DNA of 64,000 nt from Albirhodobacter sp048262715. GTDB taxonomy: Bacteria > Pseudomonadota > Alphaproteobacteria > Rhodobacterales > Rhodobacteraceae. The DNA lies in assembly GCA_048262715.1 (NCBI GenBank), contig JBLXEV010000004.1, forward strand, positions 186,001-250,000. Direction: 5' to 3'. The notes under the pieces were generated by a model. It saw nothing but the letters and a program-made list of their open reading frames with translations, did not search any database and had not been told where the DNA came from. Of this stretch, positions 24,077 to 33,558 are shown one piece after another (position 1 is the first letter of the stretch; every line of letters starts with the position of its first letter). Both the position numbers and the translations under genes were made by a program.

Positions 24077-25372
24077 ATGGCACTCGATAACACCACCGAG
24101 ATCGCGCCCTATGATGCGCCGGAAAAAGACCTCTACGAGATTGGCGAAATGCCGCCCCTCGGCCATGTGCCGAAGAAGATGTATGCTTGGGCAATCCGCC
24201 ATGATCGCCACGGCGAGCCCGATAAGTCGTTTCAGGTCGAGGTGGTCGATACTTGGGAGATCGACAGCTACGAGGTGCTCGTGCTCGTGATGGCCGCTGG
24301 TGTGAATTATAACGGGGTTTGGGCCGGTTTAGGCGTGCCGATCTCGCCGTTCGATGTGCATAAACAGCCCTTCCACGTCGCCGGATCCGATGCCTCTGGC
24401 ATCGTTTGGAAGGTCGGCGATAAGGTGAAGAACTGGAAAGTCGGCGATGAGGTTGTGATCCATTGCAACCAAGACGATGGCGATGATGAAGAATGCAACG
24501 GCGGCGATCCGATGTTCTCGCCGAGCCAGCGGATCTGGGGCTATGAAACCCATGATGGCTCGTTTGCGCAATTCACCCGTGTGCAGGCGCAGCAATTGAT
24601 GCGCCGTCCCAAGCATCTGACCTGGGAGGAGAGCGCTTGCTACACGCTGACGCTGGCGACCGCCTACCGGATGCTGTTCGGCCATGAGCCGCATGACCTA
24701 AAACCGGGGCAGAATGTGCTTGTTTGGGGCGCATCGGGCGGGCTGGGATCCTTCGCGATCCAGTTGATCAACGCGGCGGGGGCCAATGCCATCGGTGTGA
24801 TTTCCGAAGAGGATAAGCGCGAGTTCGTGATGGGCTTGGGCGCCAAAGGCGTCATCAACCGCAAGGATTTCAACTGCTGGGGGCAACTGCCGACGGTGAA
24901 CACGCCTGAGTATAACGCGTGGCTCAAAGAGGCGCGCAAATTCGGCAAGGCGATCTGGGATATTACCGGCAAAGGCGTCAGCGTCGATATGGTGTTCGAG
25001 CATCCGGGCGAGGCGACCTTCCCCGTGTCGTCACTGGTGTGCAAAAAAGGCGGTATGGTCGTGATCTGTGCTGGCACGACAGGGTTCAACTGCACCTTCG
25101 ACGTGCGCTACATGTGGATGCATCAAAAGCGCCTGCAAGGCTCGCATTTCGCGCATCTCAAGCAAGCGGCTGCGGCAAACCGGATGATGTTGGAGCGTCG
25201 GATTGATCCGTGCATGTCGGAAGTCTTCCCTTGGGCAGAGATCCCCGATGCGCATATCAAGATGCTGCGCAACCAACATAAGCCGGGCAATATGGCGGTT
25301 CTGGTGCAGGCACCGCGCACTGGGCTGCGGACGTTTGAGGATGCTTTGGCGGCAGGTCCGACCAAAGGTTGA
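24077..25372 (+). CDS. ccr: Crotonyl-CoA carboxylase/reductase
   Basis: A 431-aa MDR-superfamily enzyme that reductively carboxylates crotonyl-CoA to ethylmalonyl-CoA with NADPH and CO2, the key step of the ethylmalonyl-CoA pathway. The sequence has the Rossmann motif VWGASGGLGSFAIQL, a long family-specific insert (HCNQDDGDDEECNGGDPM) and an AWLKEARKFGKAIWDITG segment. The ATG at 24077 aligns with known Ccr starts (MALD...). It is paired head-to-head with ecm. A hairpin (25386-25407) and a terminator (25460-25503) follow. Confidence 0.97.
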   Translation: MALDNTTEIAPYDAPEKDLYEIGEMPPLGHVPKKMYAWAIRHDRHGEPDKSFQVEVVDTWEIDSYEVLVLVMAAGVNYNGVWAGLGVPISPFDVHKQPFHVAGSDASGIVWKVGDKVKNWKVGDEVVIHCNQDDGDDEECNGGDPMFSPSQRIWGYETHDGSFAQFTRVQAQQLMRRPKHLTWEESACYTLTLATAYRMLFGHEPHDLKPGQNVLVWGASGGLGSFAIQLINAAGANAIGVISEEDKREFVMGLGAKGVINRKDFNCWGQLPTVNTPEYNAWLKEARKFGKAIWDITGKGVSVDMVFEHPGEATFPVSSLVCKKGGMVVICAGTTGFNCTFDVRYMWMHQKRLQGSHFAHLKQAAAANRMMLERRIDPCMSEVFPWAEIPDAHIKMLRNQHKPGNMAVLVQAPRTGLRTFEDALAAGPTKG

Positions 25373-25459
25373 CCCGACCAAAGATCGAACCGCCGACGGG
25401 CGGTTCGATGGCAAAGAGGGTGCCGTGCCTACATCCACGCGGCGAGACCTCTTCGGGCA

Positions 25460-25503
25460 AATAGCCCCGCATCGATGGGTTCGGCGCGGGGCTATTAAAT
25501 TTT
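25460..25503. terminator. Terminator between convergent ccr and pqiC
   Basis: AATAGCCCCGC (25460-25470) and GCGGGGCTATT (25486-25496) form an 11-bp stem. It is followed by AAATTTT on the plus strand, and by a T-rich flank on the minus strand. Confidence 0.75.
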
Positions 25504-25527
25504 GGCCGCGTCGCGCGCTTGGACGGG

Positions 25528-26109
25528 TTACTGAAGCTGTGCGATCTGGGTTGCGAGGGTTTGCAGCGCGCTCGCCTGCGCATTGGCGATCAGCGCCGGA
25601 TCTTGCGGATCGGCCTCCCCTGTGCTGCTCAAAGGCACGGTGATATCGAACCGCCGCACCACATCCGCCCCGCGCGCGCCCAATTCCGGCGTCACGAAAT
25701 ACTGGCCCGCGAGGCGGAACGTCCCATCCGCCCGCGCGAGGATTTGCTCGACGCGCACCTCTAGTCGTCGGTCTGCCGGTTCGGCCAGCGGCCATGGCTC
25801 CGCGATCACCGTCGCGCCCGAGACGCTCGAGATTTGCCGCGCCAATTCCAGCGTCACCGCGCGCGGTTGGGTATCGGCCCAGACCTTGTCGGGGTTGGAG
25901 CGCACGGCCCCATCCGCCGTTTGCCACGCCACCTCTTGCCCCGCCGCATAATCGGGCAGGCTCACCTCGCGCAATTCCGTCGCACCGAGCCGATTGGGCA
26001 GGGTTTTCGATAGGCTCGGCTTGTCGATCAAATAGCGCCCCGTGGCCTCGGGGTTGGAGCAAGCCACCAGCGCCAGCGGCAGGATCAGTATCGCAAAACG
26101 GGTCATCAT
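25528..26109 (-). CDS. pqiC: PqiC-type outer-membrane lipoprotein
   Basis: A 193-aa lipoprotein: the signal peptide ends in the lipobox LVAC (about 14-17), and the body matches the ABC-type transport auxiliary lipoprotein (PqiC/YmbA, DUF330) family, with RAVTLELARQISSVSGATVI and a C-terminal IANAQASALQTLATQIAQL helix. PqiC anchors the PqiB tunnel to the outer membrane. A perfect AGGAGG (26111-26116) overlaps the pqiB stop codon. ATG at 26109, with another ATG at 26106. Confidence 0.88.
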   Translation of the reverse strand: MMTRFAILILPLALVACSNPEATGRYLIDKPSLSKTLPNRLGATELREVSLPDYAAGQEVAWQTADGAVRSNPDKVWADTQPRAVTLELARQISSVSGATVIAEPWPLAEPADRRLEVRVEQILARADGTFRLAGQYFVTPELGARGADVVRRFDITVPLSSTGEADPQDPALIANAQASALQTLATQIAQLQ

Positions 26110-26115
26110 TCCTCC

Positions 26116-28149
26116 TCAGCGCCCCAGAATAAAGGCACGCGGGTTGCGTTCGATTGTGCGCGCCAAGGCCCCGAAGGAGGCCGTCGCGCGTTTGAGTTCC
26201 CGCAGCGCGTCCAGCAGCGTTGCGTTGAAGGCGGAGCGGTCGCCGTAAGAGGCCACCAGCCCATCGGCCCGATTGATCAGCGTCTCCAGCCGCGCGGAGA
26301 TCTCGGGCAGGCGGTCGGTGCCTTTGGCCACCGCATCCGCCGCATCCCCAGCCGAGGCCAGCGCGGTGTTGAGGTTCTCCGCCGCGCCGCCCTCGCGCAG
26401 CTCTTTGAGCAAGGCCGCCGCCTCTGTAAGCGTATCGGCCAAGGCGCGCGGCAGTTGTTCGGCATCTTTCGAGCCGAGCATCTCGCGGATATCGGCCAGC
26501 AGACCCTCGATCTGATCGCCGATGTCCTTGAGCGGCATCTCCGAGGCATTGGCCGCGACTTTCTCCATCTCCGCAACCATCTCGGGCAGGCCGTCAAACG
26601 CGGCCACTGTCTCATTCGCGGCGGTGGTCAGCGCCTCGATCGCGGTCACGGTTTTCTCGCCCGCCTTGCCAGCGTTCAACTCGGAGGTTGTGGTGCGCAG
26701 CTCTGTCAGCAGGCCCGCAAGCTCCGTTGGGATTGTTGCGGTATTCGGGTTGCCTGCCACGCTGGACACCGAATCCATCATCTTGATCGCGCTCTCCAAG
26801 AGCTCTTCGATGGGTAGGTTATTCACGCGGGTAAACAGCCCCTCCGCCGAGGCGGAAAGATCGGTATTCGCGGGCGGGCCAATCGGGATCGTTGGATAGG
26901 GCATCGCCGCCATATTCATCTTCTCGGGCAGGGCATCGGGAATATCGGCCAGCTCAATCACAAGGTTTTGCCCCAGAAGGCCGGTGCCAGCGATCCTAGC
27001 GCGCAGCCCGTCATTGACCTCAACCGAGAGGAATTCCGCGACCGAATCCGCGTCCGATCCTTCCCACATCCCGAGGCGGGCAGGGGCGATGGTAATGATG
27101 ATCTGCTGACGCACCGTCTGGCCGCCGTCCTCGCCCGGTTCCACCTTGACGGAGATATCGCTGACCTGTCCGGCCTCGACTCCGCGGAATTGCACGGGCG
27201 TGCCAACCGTCAGGCCCTGCACCGCATCATCAAACAGCAGCGTAAACCGGACTTGCGAGGCGAGGTTGTTGTCGAAGATCGAGGTTTTCGCATCATCTTG
27301 CGAGGCAAAGAGGCGGAAGTTGGTGCCGCTCTGCACCGGCGCGCCGCCTGCCGTATAGGTCGAGAATTCGATCCCGCCCTGCACCAGAGAGGCCAGCGAG
27401 CGGACATCGAAACTGACGCCCGACGGCCCGACATTGAGCGAGAAGCCGGAGGTATCCCAGAACCGTGTCGCTGTCGTCAGGCGCTTGTTATGCGGGGCCT
27501 CAATGAAGGCGTCCACGACAACACCAGTGCCGCCATCCTCCAGCCGTGGATTGGCGATCCGCCCCACGGTGATGCCGCGAAAGATCACCGGCGCGCCCTC
27601 AACCAGACCGCCGCCATCGTCGGTGGAAAGGGTCACCCAAGTGCCATCACCGCGCCCGGTATCAATCGGCGCGCGGTCGAGGCCGGCAAACCGATCCTCG
27701 GCTTGGCCTTTTGTGGCGTCCCAAGACCCCTCGATATAGGTGCCGGAAAGCACTGTCCCGAGGTTGGAAATCCCTTGGGCGGAGACTTCTGGCCGCACCA
27801 GCCAAAAGCTCGCATCCGCGTCGATCCAAGGGGCCACATCCTTATCGACGCGCACTGAGACGATGACCTTGGTGAGATCTGCGGTAAAGCCGACGCTCTC
27901 CACTTGGCCGACTTGAATCTCGCGGAATTTCAGCGCCGTCTCGCCAGGCGCAATCCCCGTCGCATCGGCAAATTCGATCTGGATCAGCTCGCCACGGTCG
28001 GCCCAGCTTTTCCATGCGATGCCGAGCGTCACGGCCAGCGCGATGAACGGCACCAGCCAGACAACCGAAAGCCGCGACCAGATCGGGCGGGGTGCCTTGG
28101 AACACACGATTTCGGCGGGCTGGGATTGGGAATTGGGATCGTTGGTCAT
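26116..28149 (-). CDS. pqiB: PqiB, MCE-domain lipid transport tunnel protein
   Basis: A 677-aa inner-membrane-anchored protein with one N-terminal helix (about 28-47) and three MCE domains, for example GIAPGETALKFREIQVGQVE, VEGAPVIFRGITVGRI and LTVGTPVQFRGVEAGQVSD. A long helical C-terminal region (about 430-677) builds the channel needle. Such proteins form a periplasm-spanning conduit for phospholipids. It overlaps the upstream pqiA by ATGA and is directly followed by pqiC, so the complete tunnel operon is present. Confidence 0.92.
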   Translation of the reverse strand: MTNDPNSQSQPAEIVCSKAPRPIWSRLSVVWLVPFIALAVTLGIAWKSWADRGELIQIEFADATGIAPGETALKFREIQVGQVESVGFTADLTKVIVSVRVDKDVAPWIDADASFWLVRPEVSAQGISNLGTVLSGTYIEGSWDATKGQAEDRFAGLDRAPIDTGRGDGTWVTLSTDDGGGLVEGAPVIFRGITVGRIANPRLEDGGTGVVVDAFIEAPHNKRLTTATRFWDTSGFSLNVGPSGVSFDVRSLASLVQGGIEFSTYTAGGAPVQSGTNFRLFASQDDAKTSIFDNNLASQVRFTLLFDDAVQGLTVGTPVQFRGVEAGQVSDISVKVEPGEDGGQTVRQQIIITIAPARLGMWEGSDADSVAEFLSVEVNDGLRARIAGTGLLGQNLVIELADIPDALPEKMNMAAMPYPTIPIGPPANTDLSASAEGLFTRVNNLPIEELLESAIKMMDSVSSVAGNPNTATIPTELAGLLTELRTTTSELNAGKAGEKTVTAIEALTTAANETVAAFDGLPEMVAEMEKVAANASEMPLKDIGDQIEGLLADIREMLGSKDAEQLPRALADTLTEAAALLKELREGGAAENLNTALASAGDAADAVAKGTDRLPEISARLETLINRADGLVASYGDRSAFNATLLDALRELKRATASFGALARTIERNPRAFILGR

Positions 28150-28787
28150 TGGGGCTCGCGATCTTCTGGGCCGCGCCAGATCAGGCGCGGATCAAAGCTT
28201 TGGGCGGAAAGCATGGTGAAGGCAACCGAAAGCGCGAAGGAAACCGCAGCCGGGCCGGGATGGATCGAGGCGACAAATCCGAGCTGCACCAGCGCGGAGA
28301 GGATCGCCACAACAAAGACGTCGATCATCGACCAGCGCCCGATAAATTCAACAACCTCATAGAGAACGAGGTGACGATGCCCGCCCGCGCGGCGCTTCGT
28401 GCCGACGGCGAGCGCGAGATAGGCAATCGCGACGAATTTCGCGACAGGGATCACGATGGAGGCGACAAAGACAATGAGTGCTACGCCGATATCCCCGTGC
28501 AGGGCCAGCTCGACCACACCCCCGAGGATCGTATTGGCCTGCGTGCCATTGATCGTTGAGGTCACCAGCATTGGTAACACATTGGCGGGCACATACATCA
28601 CCAGCCCCGCGAAAAGCCAGGCCCAGACCTTTTGCAACGTGGCGGTTGTCGGTAGGATGATCGTCCCGCCACAACGTGGACAGATGGTGGTCTGCGCGGG
28701 CGATACCTTGCCGCAATGCTGGCAGCCGACAACACCAGCGCGCTGGGCGGTGAGCACCGGTGGATGCGGCAGGTTCGACGCGCTCAC
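28146..28787 (-). CDS. pqiA: PqiA-family membrane protein, second half
   Basis: A 213-aa protein with an N-terminal rubredoxin-like zinc ribbon (CQHCGK and CPRCGG, about 22-40) and about four transmembrane helices beginning WLFAGLVMYVPANVLPML. E. coli PqiA is one polypeptide with two such modules. Here the modules are separate genes that overlap by GTGA (28784-28787), and this one also overlaps pqiB by 4 bp. It likely feeds lipid to the PqiB tunnel. Confidence 0.88.
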   Translation of the reverse strand: MSASNLPHPPVLTAQRAGVVGCQHCGKVSPAQTTICPRCGGTIILPTTATLQKVWAWLFAGLVMYVPANVLPMLVTSTINGTQANTILGGVVELALHGDIGVALIVFVASIVIPVAKFVAIAYLALAVGTKRRAGGHRHLVLYEVVEFIGRWSMIDVFVVAILSALVQLGFVASIHPGPAAVSFALSVAFTMLSAQSFDPRLIWRGPEDREPQ

Positions 28788-29491
28788 AGGCGGGTCTCGG
28801 CGGCGGTCGGCAGATCGTCACCTGCGTCGGTCTTCGCGGCCTCTGCATTGGCCGCCGCGCCCAATTCCAACCAGATCGCACCTTCCGAGAGGAAGGCGTT
28901 CTTGAGCGCGGTCACGATAATCAGCCCGCACAGCGCCCAGAAGGCCGTACCGAACGAAACGGTGGCCAAGCCCGCGACCTTGACCAGCGCGACAGCGGTG
29001 CCGATCACGAAAATCTCCGCCATCGACCACGGCTCCAATTCTTCGGCAAACCGGAACATACGCGCGGCGTGCCGCCAAGGCCGTTTGCCGTTGGCAAGCG
29101 GCGCGAGCGTATAGATGAGCGCCGCAAAGCGCAGCACAGGGACGGCCACAATCGTCGCCAGCAGCGCCACGGCAAGCGGCAGCATCAGCCCGTCTGAAAA
29201 CGCCATTGCCGCGCCAAACAGCGAGCTTTCATGCGACAACCCGCTCGCGGAGATTTTCAGGAACGGGAAGAACACCGCACTCACCATCAAAATCATCGCG
29301 GTGAAGGCCAGAGCGATGACATGCAAAAACGAATGCACCCGCGCCGCAATCAGCACCGTGCCACAGCGCGGGCAGGCGGCCCGTTCCTCCTCATCCAATG
29401 CGACAAGCGTGCTCAACGCGTCGCAACGCGGGCAAGCGATCAGGGTCTCGAGATCGCGCAGGGGCTTTGAGGCGGGCGAAACAGCAGTCAT
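28784..29491 (-). CDS. pqiA: PqiA-family membrane protein, first half
   Basis: A 235-aa protein with a zinc ribbon (CPRCDA and CPRCGT, about 20-44) and four hydrophobic helices, including FAEELEPWSMAEIFVIGTAV, a characteristic PqiA segment also seen in altered form in the next gene. It is the first gene of the pqi operon and is divergent from the helicase gene with 173 bp between. Together the two proteins equal one E. coli PqiA. Confidence 0.88.
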   Translation of the reverse strand: MTAVSPASKPLRDLETLIACPRCDALSTLVALDEEERAACPRCGTVLIAARVHSFLHVIALAFTAMILMVSAVFFPFLKISASGLSHESSLFGAAMAFSDGLMLPLAVALLATIVAVPVLRFAALIYTLAPLANGKRPWRHAARMFRFAEELEPWSMAEIFVIGTAVALVKVAGLATVSFGTAFWALCGLIIVTALKNAFLSEGAIWLELGAAANAEAAKTDAGDDLPTAAETRL

Positions 29492-29664
29492 CCTCCTGTT
29501 TTAGTGCACTGCAACAGGGTTACAACCTTGATCAGGCGGATTGTGTTGCGCCAGCGAACAGAGGGCTCCGGGCGTGTGCACAGGGCCAAGCGGATCGGGC
29601 CTTACTCCGCTATCGCCTGCGCATTCGAATTGCCCCTGCGCGCGCGCGCGAATACTAATGCGCT

Positions 29665-31230
29665 ATGAGTGACCTGTTTGCCGACCAGCGCCCGAAATCC
29701 ATCGCCCCCGCATTTACCTTCTCGGAGGATCAGGCGGAGGCTTGGGACCGTGTGGCCAGTGCCTTGGAAACCGCTGGCGTGGATATCACCTCAGGCGATT
29801 TGATGCCCGATGGCGGTGGCAATCAGGTGCTGTCGGTGATCGGCAAGGCGGGCTCGGGTAAGACGATGCTCTTGGCCGAACTCTATAAGTCGCTGGAAGC
29901 GGCGGGGGTTGAGGTGGTCTCGGGCGATTGGGAAGGGCGGCGGCGCAAGGAGAAGCGCACCCTAGCCATTCTCGCGCCGACGAATAAGGCCGCCTCTGTT
30001 CTGCGGTCGCGCGGGGTGCCTGCGACGACGATCCACCGGATTTTGTATACCCCCGTTTACGATCCGCAATATGAGCGAATCGCCGAATGGCTTGCGGGGC
30101 AGGGCGAGCGCCCCAAAGTCGAGGATCTGACGGATGAGGCGCTGGACCGTGCGAAGGCGTTCTACGATCTGCACAAATCGATTCCCGGGGCCTTGGCGAC
30201 AGCAGGGCTGCGCGGCTCGGATTTCATCCAAGGCTGGAAGCGGCGCGAAGATCCGCTCGATATTGGCTTTGTCGATGAGGCCTCGATGCTGGATGCGCGG
30301 CAGTTCGACGATCTGCGCGAGATTTTCCCGACGCTGGTGATGTTTGGCGATCCCGCCCAGCTCGCGCCGGTGAACCAGTCGGGCCAGATGGTGTTCGAGA
30401 CCCTGCCCGAAGCGCAGACCTGCCGATTGCACCGCATTCACCGCCAATCCGGCGATAACCCGATCCTTGATCTCGCCCATGCGCTGGCCGATGAAAACCT
30501 GACCTTCGAGCGGTTCGAACGGATGGTGGAAGAGGCTGCGAAACGCGACCCTCGGGTGGTCTGGGCCGAGCGGGTCGAGTCGGATCTGATGGCGCGCTCG
30601 CCTGTGCTGGTCTGGCGCAACGTCACGCGGATCAAGCTGATCGCGGCGTTTCGCGCCGCCCATGGCGCGCCAGTTGACGCGCTTTTGCCCGGCGAGCCGC
30701 TGGTCTGTGATGGGATCGAGCTGCCCATTAAGCACCGCAAGAAACGCATTGATCTGGAAGCGCGCGGCCTGATTAAAGGCGCGCAGGTGATCTATCTCGG
30801 GCCCGGGAAAAAGCCCGGCTTCTCGCGTTTGCATGTGATGGGATCGGAAGATCCGCGCCTCTCTGCCGCCTCCATCGTCAAGATCGAACTTCCGGGCGAG
30901 GAGGAACCCTTCATCCCCTATGCCGCACGGATGGGGGCAGCCTTTTTGCACGGGGCAGCGGTGACGATCCATAAGGCGCAGGGCAGCCAGTGGGATTCGG
31001 TGCAGGTCTTCGCGCCCGATATCTATGCGGCGGCGCGGGTGGGCCGGATGGAGGCGGGGATTCCGCTTTGGAAGCGCCTCGCCTATGTCGCGATCACGCG
31101 GGCGGAAAACCGTCTTTTGTGGATCGTGCGCAACCGTTTGGGGCGGCCTTCAGCGCCGCTTTCCATTGAGGATCTTCCACGGGGGATCGCGCCCCTCACC
31201 CTCGCGCCGACGGAAGACCCCGAGGCCTGA
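29665..31230 (+). CDS. RecD-like superfamily 1 DNA helicase / ATPase
   Basis: A 521-aa SF1 helicase. Walker A GKAGSGKT (60-67), TPNKAA-like LAPTNKAAS motif Ia, DEASMLD Walker B, GDPAQLAPV motif III, and the C-terminal HKAQGSQWDSV and YVAITRAENRL motifs V-VI are all present. It is a free-standing RecD-like protein without RecB or RecC nearby. A role in repair or replication-fork processing is likely, but its partners are unknown. Start ATG at 29665; an alternating GC tract lies just upstream (29637-29650). Confidence 0.88.
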   Translation: MSDLFADQRPKSIAPAFTFSEDQAEAWDRVASALETAGVDITSGDLMPDGGGNQVLSVIGKAGSGKTMLLAELYKSLEAAGVEVVSGDWEGRRRKEKRTLAILAPTNKAASVLRSRGVPATTIHRILYTPVYDPQYERIAEWLAGQGERPKVEDLTDEALDRAKAFYDLHKSIPGALATAGLRGSDFIQGWKRREDPLDIGFVDEASMLDARQFDDLREIFPTLVMFGDPAQLAPVNQSGQMVFETLPEAQTCRLHRIHRQSGDNPILDLAHALADENLTFERFERMVEEAAKRDPRVVWAERVESDLMARSPVLVWRNVTRIKLIAAFRAAHGAPVDALLPGEPLVCDGIELPIKHRKKRIDLEARGLIKGAQVIYLGPGKKPGFSRLHVMGSEDPRLSAASIVKIELPGEEEPFIPYAARMGAAFLHGAAVTIHKAQGSQWDSVQVFAPDIYAAARVGRMEAGIPLWKRLAYVAITRAENRLLWIVRNRLGRPSAPLSIEDLPRGIAPLTLAPTEDPEA

Positions 31231-31317
31231 AACGCGGCGTCGTATCGGAGGGCCTGCGCAAAGCCCGTTGCCAGCGCGCAGGTTTCGCGCAACACTCCGC
31301 CCGAACTAGGAGGGGCT

Positions 31318-31773
31318 ATGCGCAAGTTTTTGGTCGTGCTCGATGATACACGTGAATGCCTCAATGCGATGCGCTTTGCCGCGATGCGGGCGTCGCATAC
31401 GGGGGCAGGGGTGACAATTGTGTCTGTCATCCCGCCGGAAGAATACCAGCATTGGATGGGGGTTGCCGAGATCATGCGCGACGAGGCGCGGGAGCGGATC
31501 GAGGCGCATTTCGAGGTTTTCGCAAAATGGATGCGGGATCGGCAAGGGGTGGACCCCGAACTGGTGATCCGCGAAGGTGAGCCGCTCAATGAGATCCTTG
31601 ACGTGATTGCGAATGACCCGACGATTGGCGTTCTGGTGCTTGGCGCTGGAACGGATAAATCCGGCCCCGGCCCGCTGGTCAGTCAATTGTCTCGCAATTC
31701 CGGCTCGTTGCCTTGCCCGATGACAATTGTGCCGGGAGAGATGTCAAAAGAGCGACTGGAGATGATCACCTGA
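31318..31773 (+). CDS. Universal stress protein UspA family
   Basis: A 151-aa single Usp domain: RKFLVVLDDTRECLNAMRFA at the N-terminus and a C-terminal GVLVLGAGTDKSGPGPLVSQ stretch replacing the usual ATP-binding GxxGxxxxxxxGS. Ser replaces the second part as SRNSGSLPCPMTIVP. It probably binds a nucleotide and responds to growth arrest. AGGAGG stands at 31309-31314, close to the ATG at 31318. Confidence 0.88.
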   Translation: MRKFLVVLDDTRECLNAMRFAAMRASHTGAGVTIVSVIPPEEYQHWMGVAEIMRDEARERIEAHFEVFAKWMRDRQGVDPELVIREGEPLNEILDVIANDPTIGVLVLGAGTDKSGPGPLVSQLSRNSGSLPCPMTIVPGEMSKERLEMIT

Positions 31774-31873
31774 GAGCGTCGCGCAACAGGTATTTCTGCC
31801 TTAAGGGCTTGGCGCAAACTTGACGAATTTGGTCAGAGAGCGCATATCAGAGCCAAGCCAAGGAGGCGCGCAT

Positions 31874-32437
31874 ATGTTTATCCAGACCGAAACGACCCCG
31901 AACCCCGCCACGCTCAAATTCCTCCCCGGCCTGACTGTGCTGGAGATGGGTACTGCGGATTTCACCAATGCTGATGCGGCTGCGAAATCGCCTCTCGCGG
32001 CGCGGGTGTTCCGTGTCTCGGGTGTGACGGGTGTGTTCCTCGGGTCGGATTTCGTGACCGTGACGAAAGACGCAGGCACCGATTGGGATCACATCAAGCC
32101 CGCCGTTCTGGGCGCGATCATGGAGCATTTCCAATCCGGCCAAGCCGCGATTGAAGGCGAGGGCGCGCCTGCTGGCGGCCATGCCGAGCATACCGGCGAA
32201 GACGGTGCGATTGTCGCGCAGATCAAGGAACTCTTGGATACCCGCGTGCGCCCTGCCGTTGCGCAAGATGGCGGCGATATCACCTTCCACGGGTTCGAGC
32301 GCGGCGTTGTCTATCTGCATATGCAGGGCGCTTGCGCGGGCTGCCCTTCCTCGACATTGACCTTGAAAATGGGCATCGAGAACCTGCTGCGCCATTACAT
32401 CCCCGAGGTGACCGAGGTGCGGCCAGTTGCCGTCTGA
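31874..32437 (+). CDS. NfuA-type Fe-S cluster scaffold/carrier
   Basis: A 187-aa protein: N-terminal Nfu_N domain (MFIQTETTPNPATLKFLPG) and C-terminal NifU-like domain with the cluster-binding GACAGCPSS (CxxC, about 153-160) plus RPAVAQDGGDITF. It carries 4Fe-4S clusters to targets. The ATG at 31874 has AGGAGG 8 bp upstream, deciding against a longer reading from 31820. tsaB overlaps its 3' end. Confidence 0.93.
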   Translation: MFIQTETTPNPATLKFLPGLTVLEMGTADFTNADAAAKSPLAARVFRVSGVTGVFLGSDFVTVTKDAGTDWDHIKPAVLGAIMEHFQSGQAAIEGEGAPAGGHAEHTGEDGAIVAQIKELLDTRVRPAVAQDGGDITFHGFERGVVYLHMQGACAGCPSSTLTLKMGIENLLRHYIPEVTEVRPVAV

Positions 32438-33089
32438 TCCTTATATTCTTGGGTTTGACACATCGGCCGCGCATTGCGCGGCCGCTTTGTTGCGCGGCAC
32501 GCAGGTGATCGACTCGCGACTGGAAGAGATGAGCAAGGGCCAAGCCGAACGCTTGATGCCGATGATCGAGGAGATGCTGGCCGCGCAGGGGCTGGCATGG
32601 GCCGATCTGGCGGCGATTGGCGTCGGCATCGGCCCCGGGAATTTCACCGGCGTTCGGATCGCGGTTTCTGCGGCGCGGGGGCTGGCGCTATCGCTCGGGA
32701 TTCCCGCCATCGGAGTGAGCCTGTTTGACGCCCGCGCGCTCGGTTTGCCGCGCCCGCTGGCGGTGATCGAGGATGCGCGGCGCGGCGAGGTCTATGTGCA
32801 AATCTTCCGTGAGGAAGGCGCGACGGACGCGCCGCAGCTTGTGCCGCTCGCGGAGGCTGCAGAGGCCGCGCGCGGCATGGCACTGACGGGAACCGGGGCG
32901 GAGGCCGCCTATGCGTTGGCTTTCGATGCGGTGAACCTTGATGAAGATCGCGGCCTGCCGCTTGCGGTGGCCATCGCACGGATCGCCGAGGCCCGCCGCC
33001 AGACGCCGCAACCCCGCCCAGCGCCGCTGTATCTGCGCGCGGCAGATGCGGCCCCACCTTCCGATCCTGCGCCGACGATCCTGCCGTGA
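32427..33089 (+). CDS. tsaB: tRNA threonylcarbamoyladenosine biosynthesis protein TsaB
   Basis: A 220-aa actin-like ATPase-fold protein needed with TsaD and TsaE to make t6A37 in tRNA. Family features: LGFDTSAAHCAAAL at the start, the IGVGIGPGNFTGVRIAVSAARGL block cut here to its core GPGNFTGVRI, and RRGEVYVQ. It begins with TTG (32427), overlapping nfuA by 11 bp; no better in-frame ATG exists before the conserved FDTS. It ends in a GTGA overlap with rimI. Confidence 0.93.
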   Translation: MPSDPYILGFDTSAAHCAAALLRGTQVIDSRLEEMSKGQAERLMPMIEEMLAAQGLAWADLAAIGVGIGPGNFTGVRIAVSAARGLALSLGIPAIGVSLFDARALGLPRPLAVIEDARRGEVYVQIFREEGATDAPQLVPLAEAAEAARGMALTGTGAEAAYALAFDAVNLDEDRGLPLAVAIARIAEARRQTPQPRPAPLYLRAADAAPPSDPAPTILP

Positions 33090-33523
33090 CACGGGTGCCG
33101 CTCGCCGCACTCACCCCGCAAGAGATGGCTGCGGTGCACCGCGCCAGCTTTTCCGTTCCGCGTCCTTGGTCGGAGGCGGAGTTTCAAGATCTGCTTGGGA
33201 TGCGGGGCGTTTTCGTCGACTCTGTGCCGCAGGGCTTTGTCATGGGGCGATTGATCGCGGGCGAGGCTGAGCTCTTAACGCTGGCTGTTGCGCCCGAGGC
33301 CCGCAGGCAGGGCGCGGGGCGGGCGTTGATGGCGGCGTTTTTGGGCCATCTGAGCGCGGGAAATACCGCTTTTCTGGAGGTTGCGGCCTCGAACGCCGCC
33401 GCCCGCGCGCTTTACGCGGCGACAGGCTGGGCGGAGGCCGGGATCCGTCGGGGATATTATCGCCACCCAGACGGGCAGTGCGAGGATGCTGTGATCATGT
33501 CTTGGGCATCTTCCGGCACGTAA
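33086..33523 (+). CDS. rimI: Ribosomal-protein-alanine N-acetyltransferase RimI
   Basis: A 145-aa GNAT enzyme that acetylates the N-terminus of S18 and similar proteins. The acetyl-CoA site is LTLAVAPEARRQGAGRALM (motif A, RRQGAG), followed by LEVAASNAAARALYAATGW. GTG at 33086 overlaps the tsaB stop by 4 bp, giving the common tsaB-rimI pair. Confidence 0.92.
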   Translation: MTRVPLAALTPQEMAAVHRASFSVPRPWSEAEFQDLLGMRGVFVDSVPQGFVMGRLIAGEAELLTLAVAPEARRQGAGRALMAAFLGHLSAGNTAFLEVAASNAAARALYAATGWAEAGIRRGYYRHPDGQCEDAVIMSWASSGT

Positions 33524-33558
33524 CCAGCTATCTGCCTGACTGCGCAGCATTTACGCAC

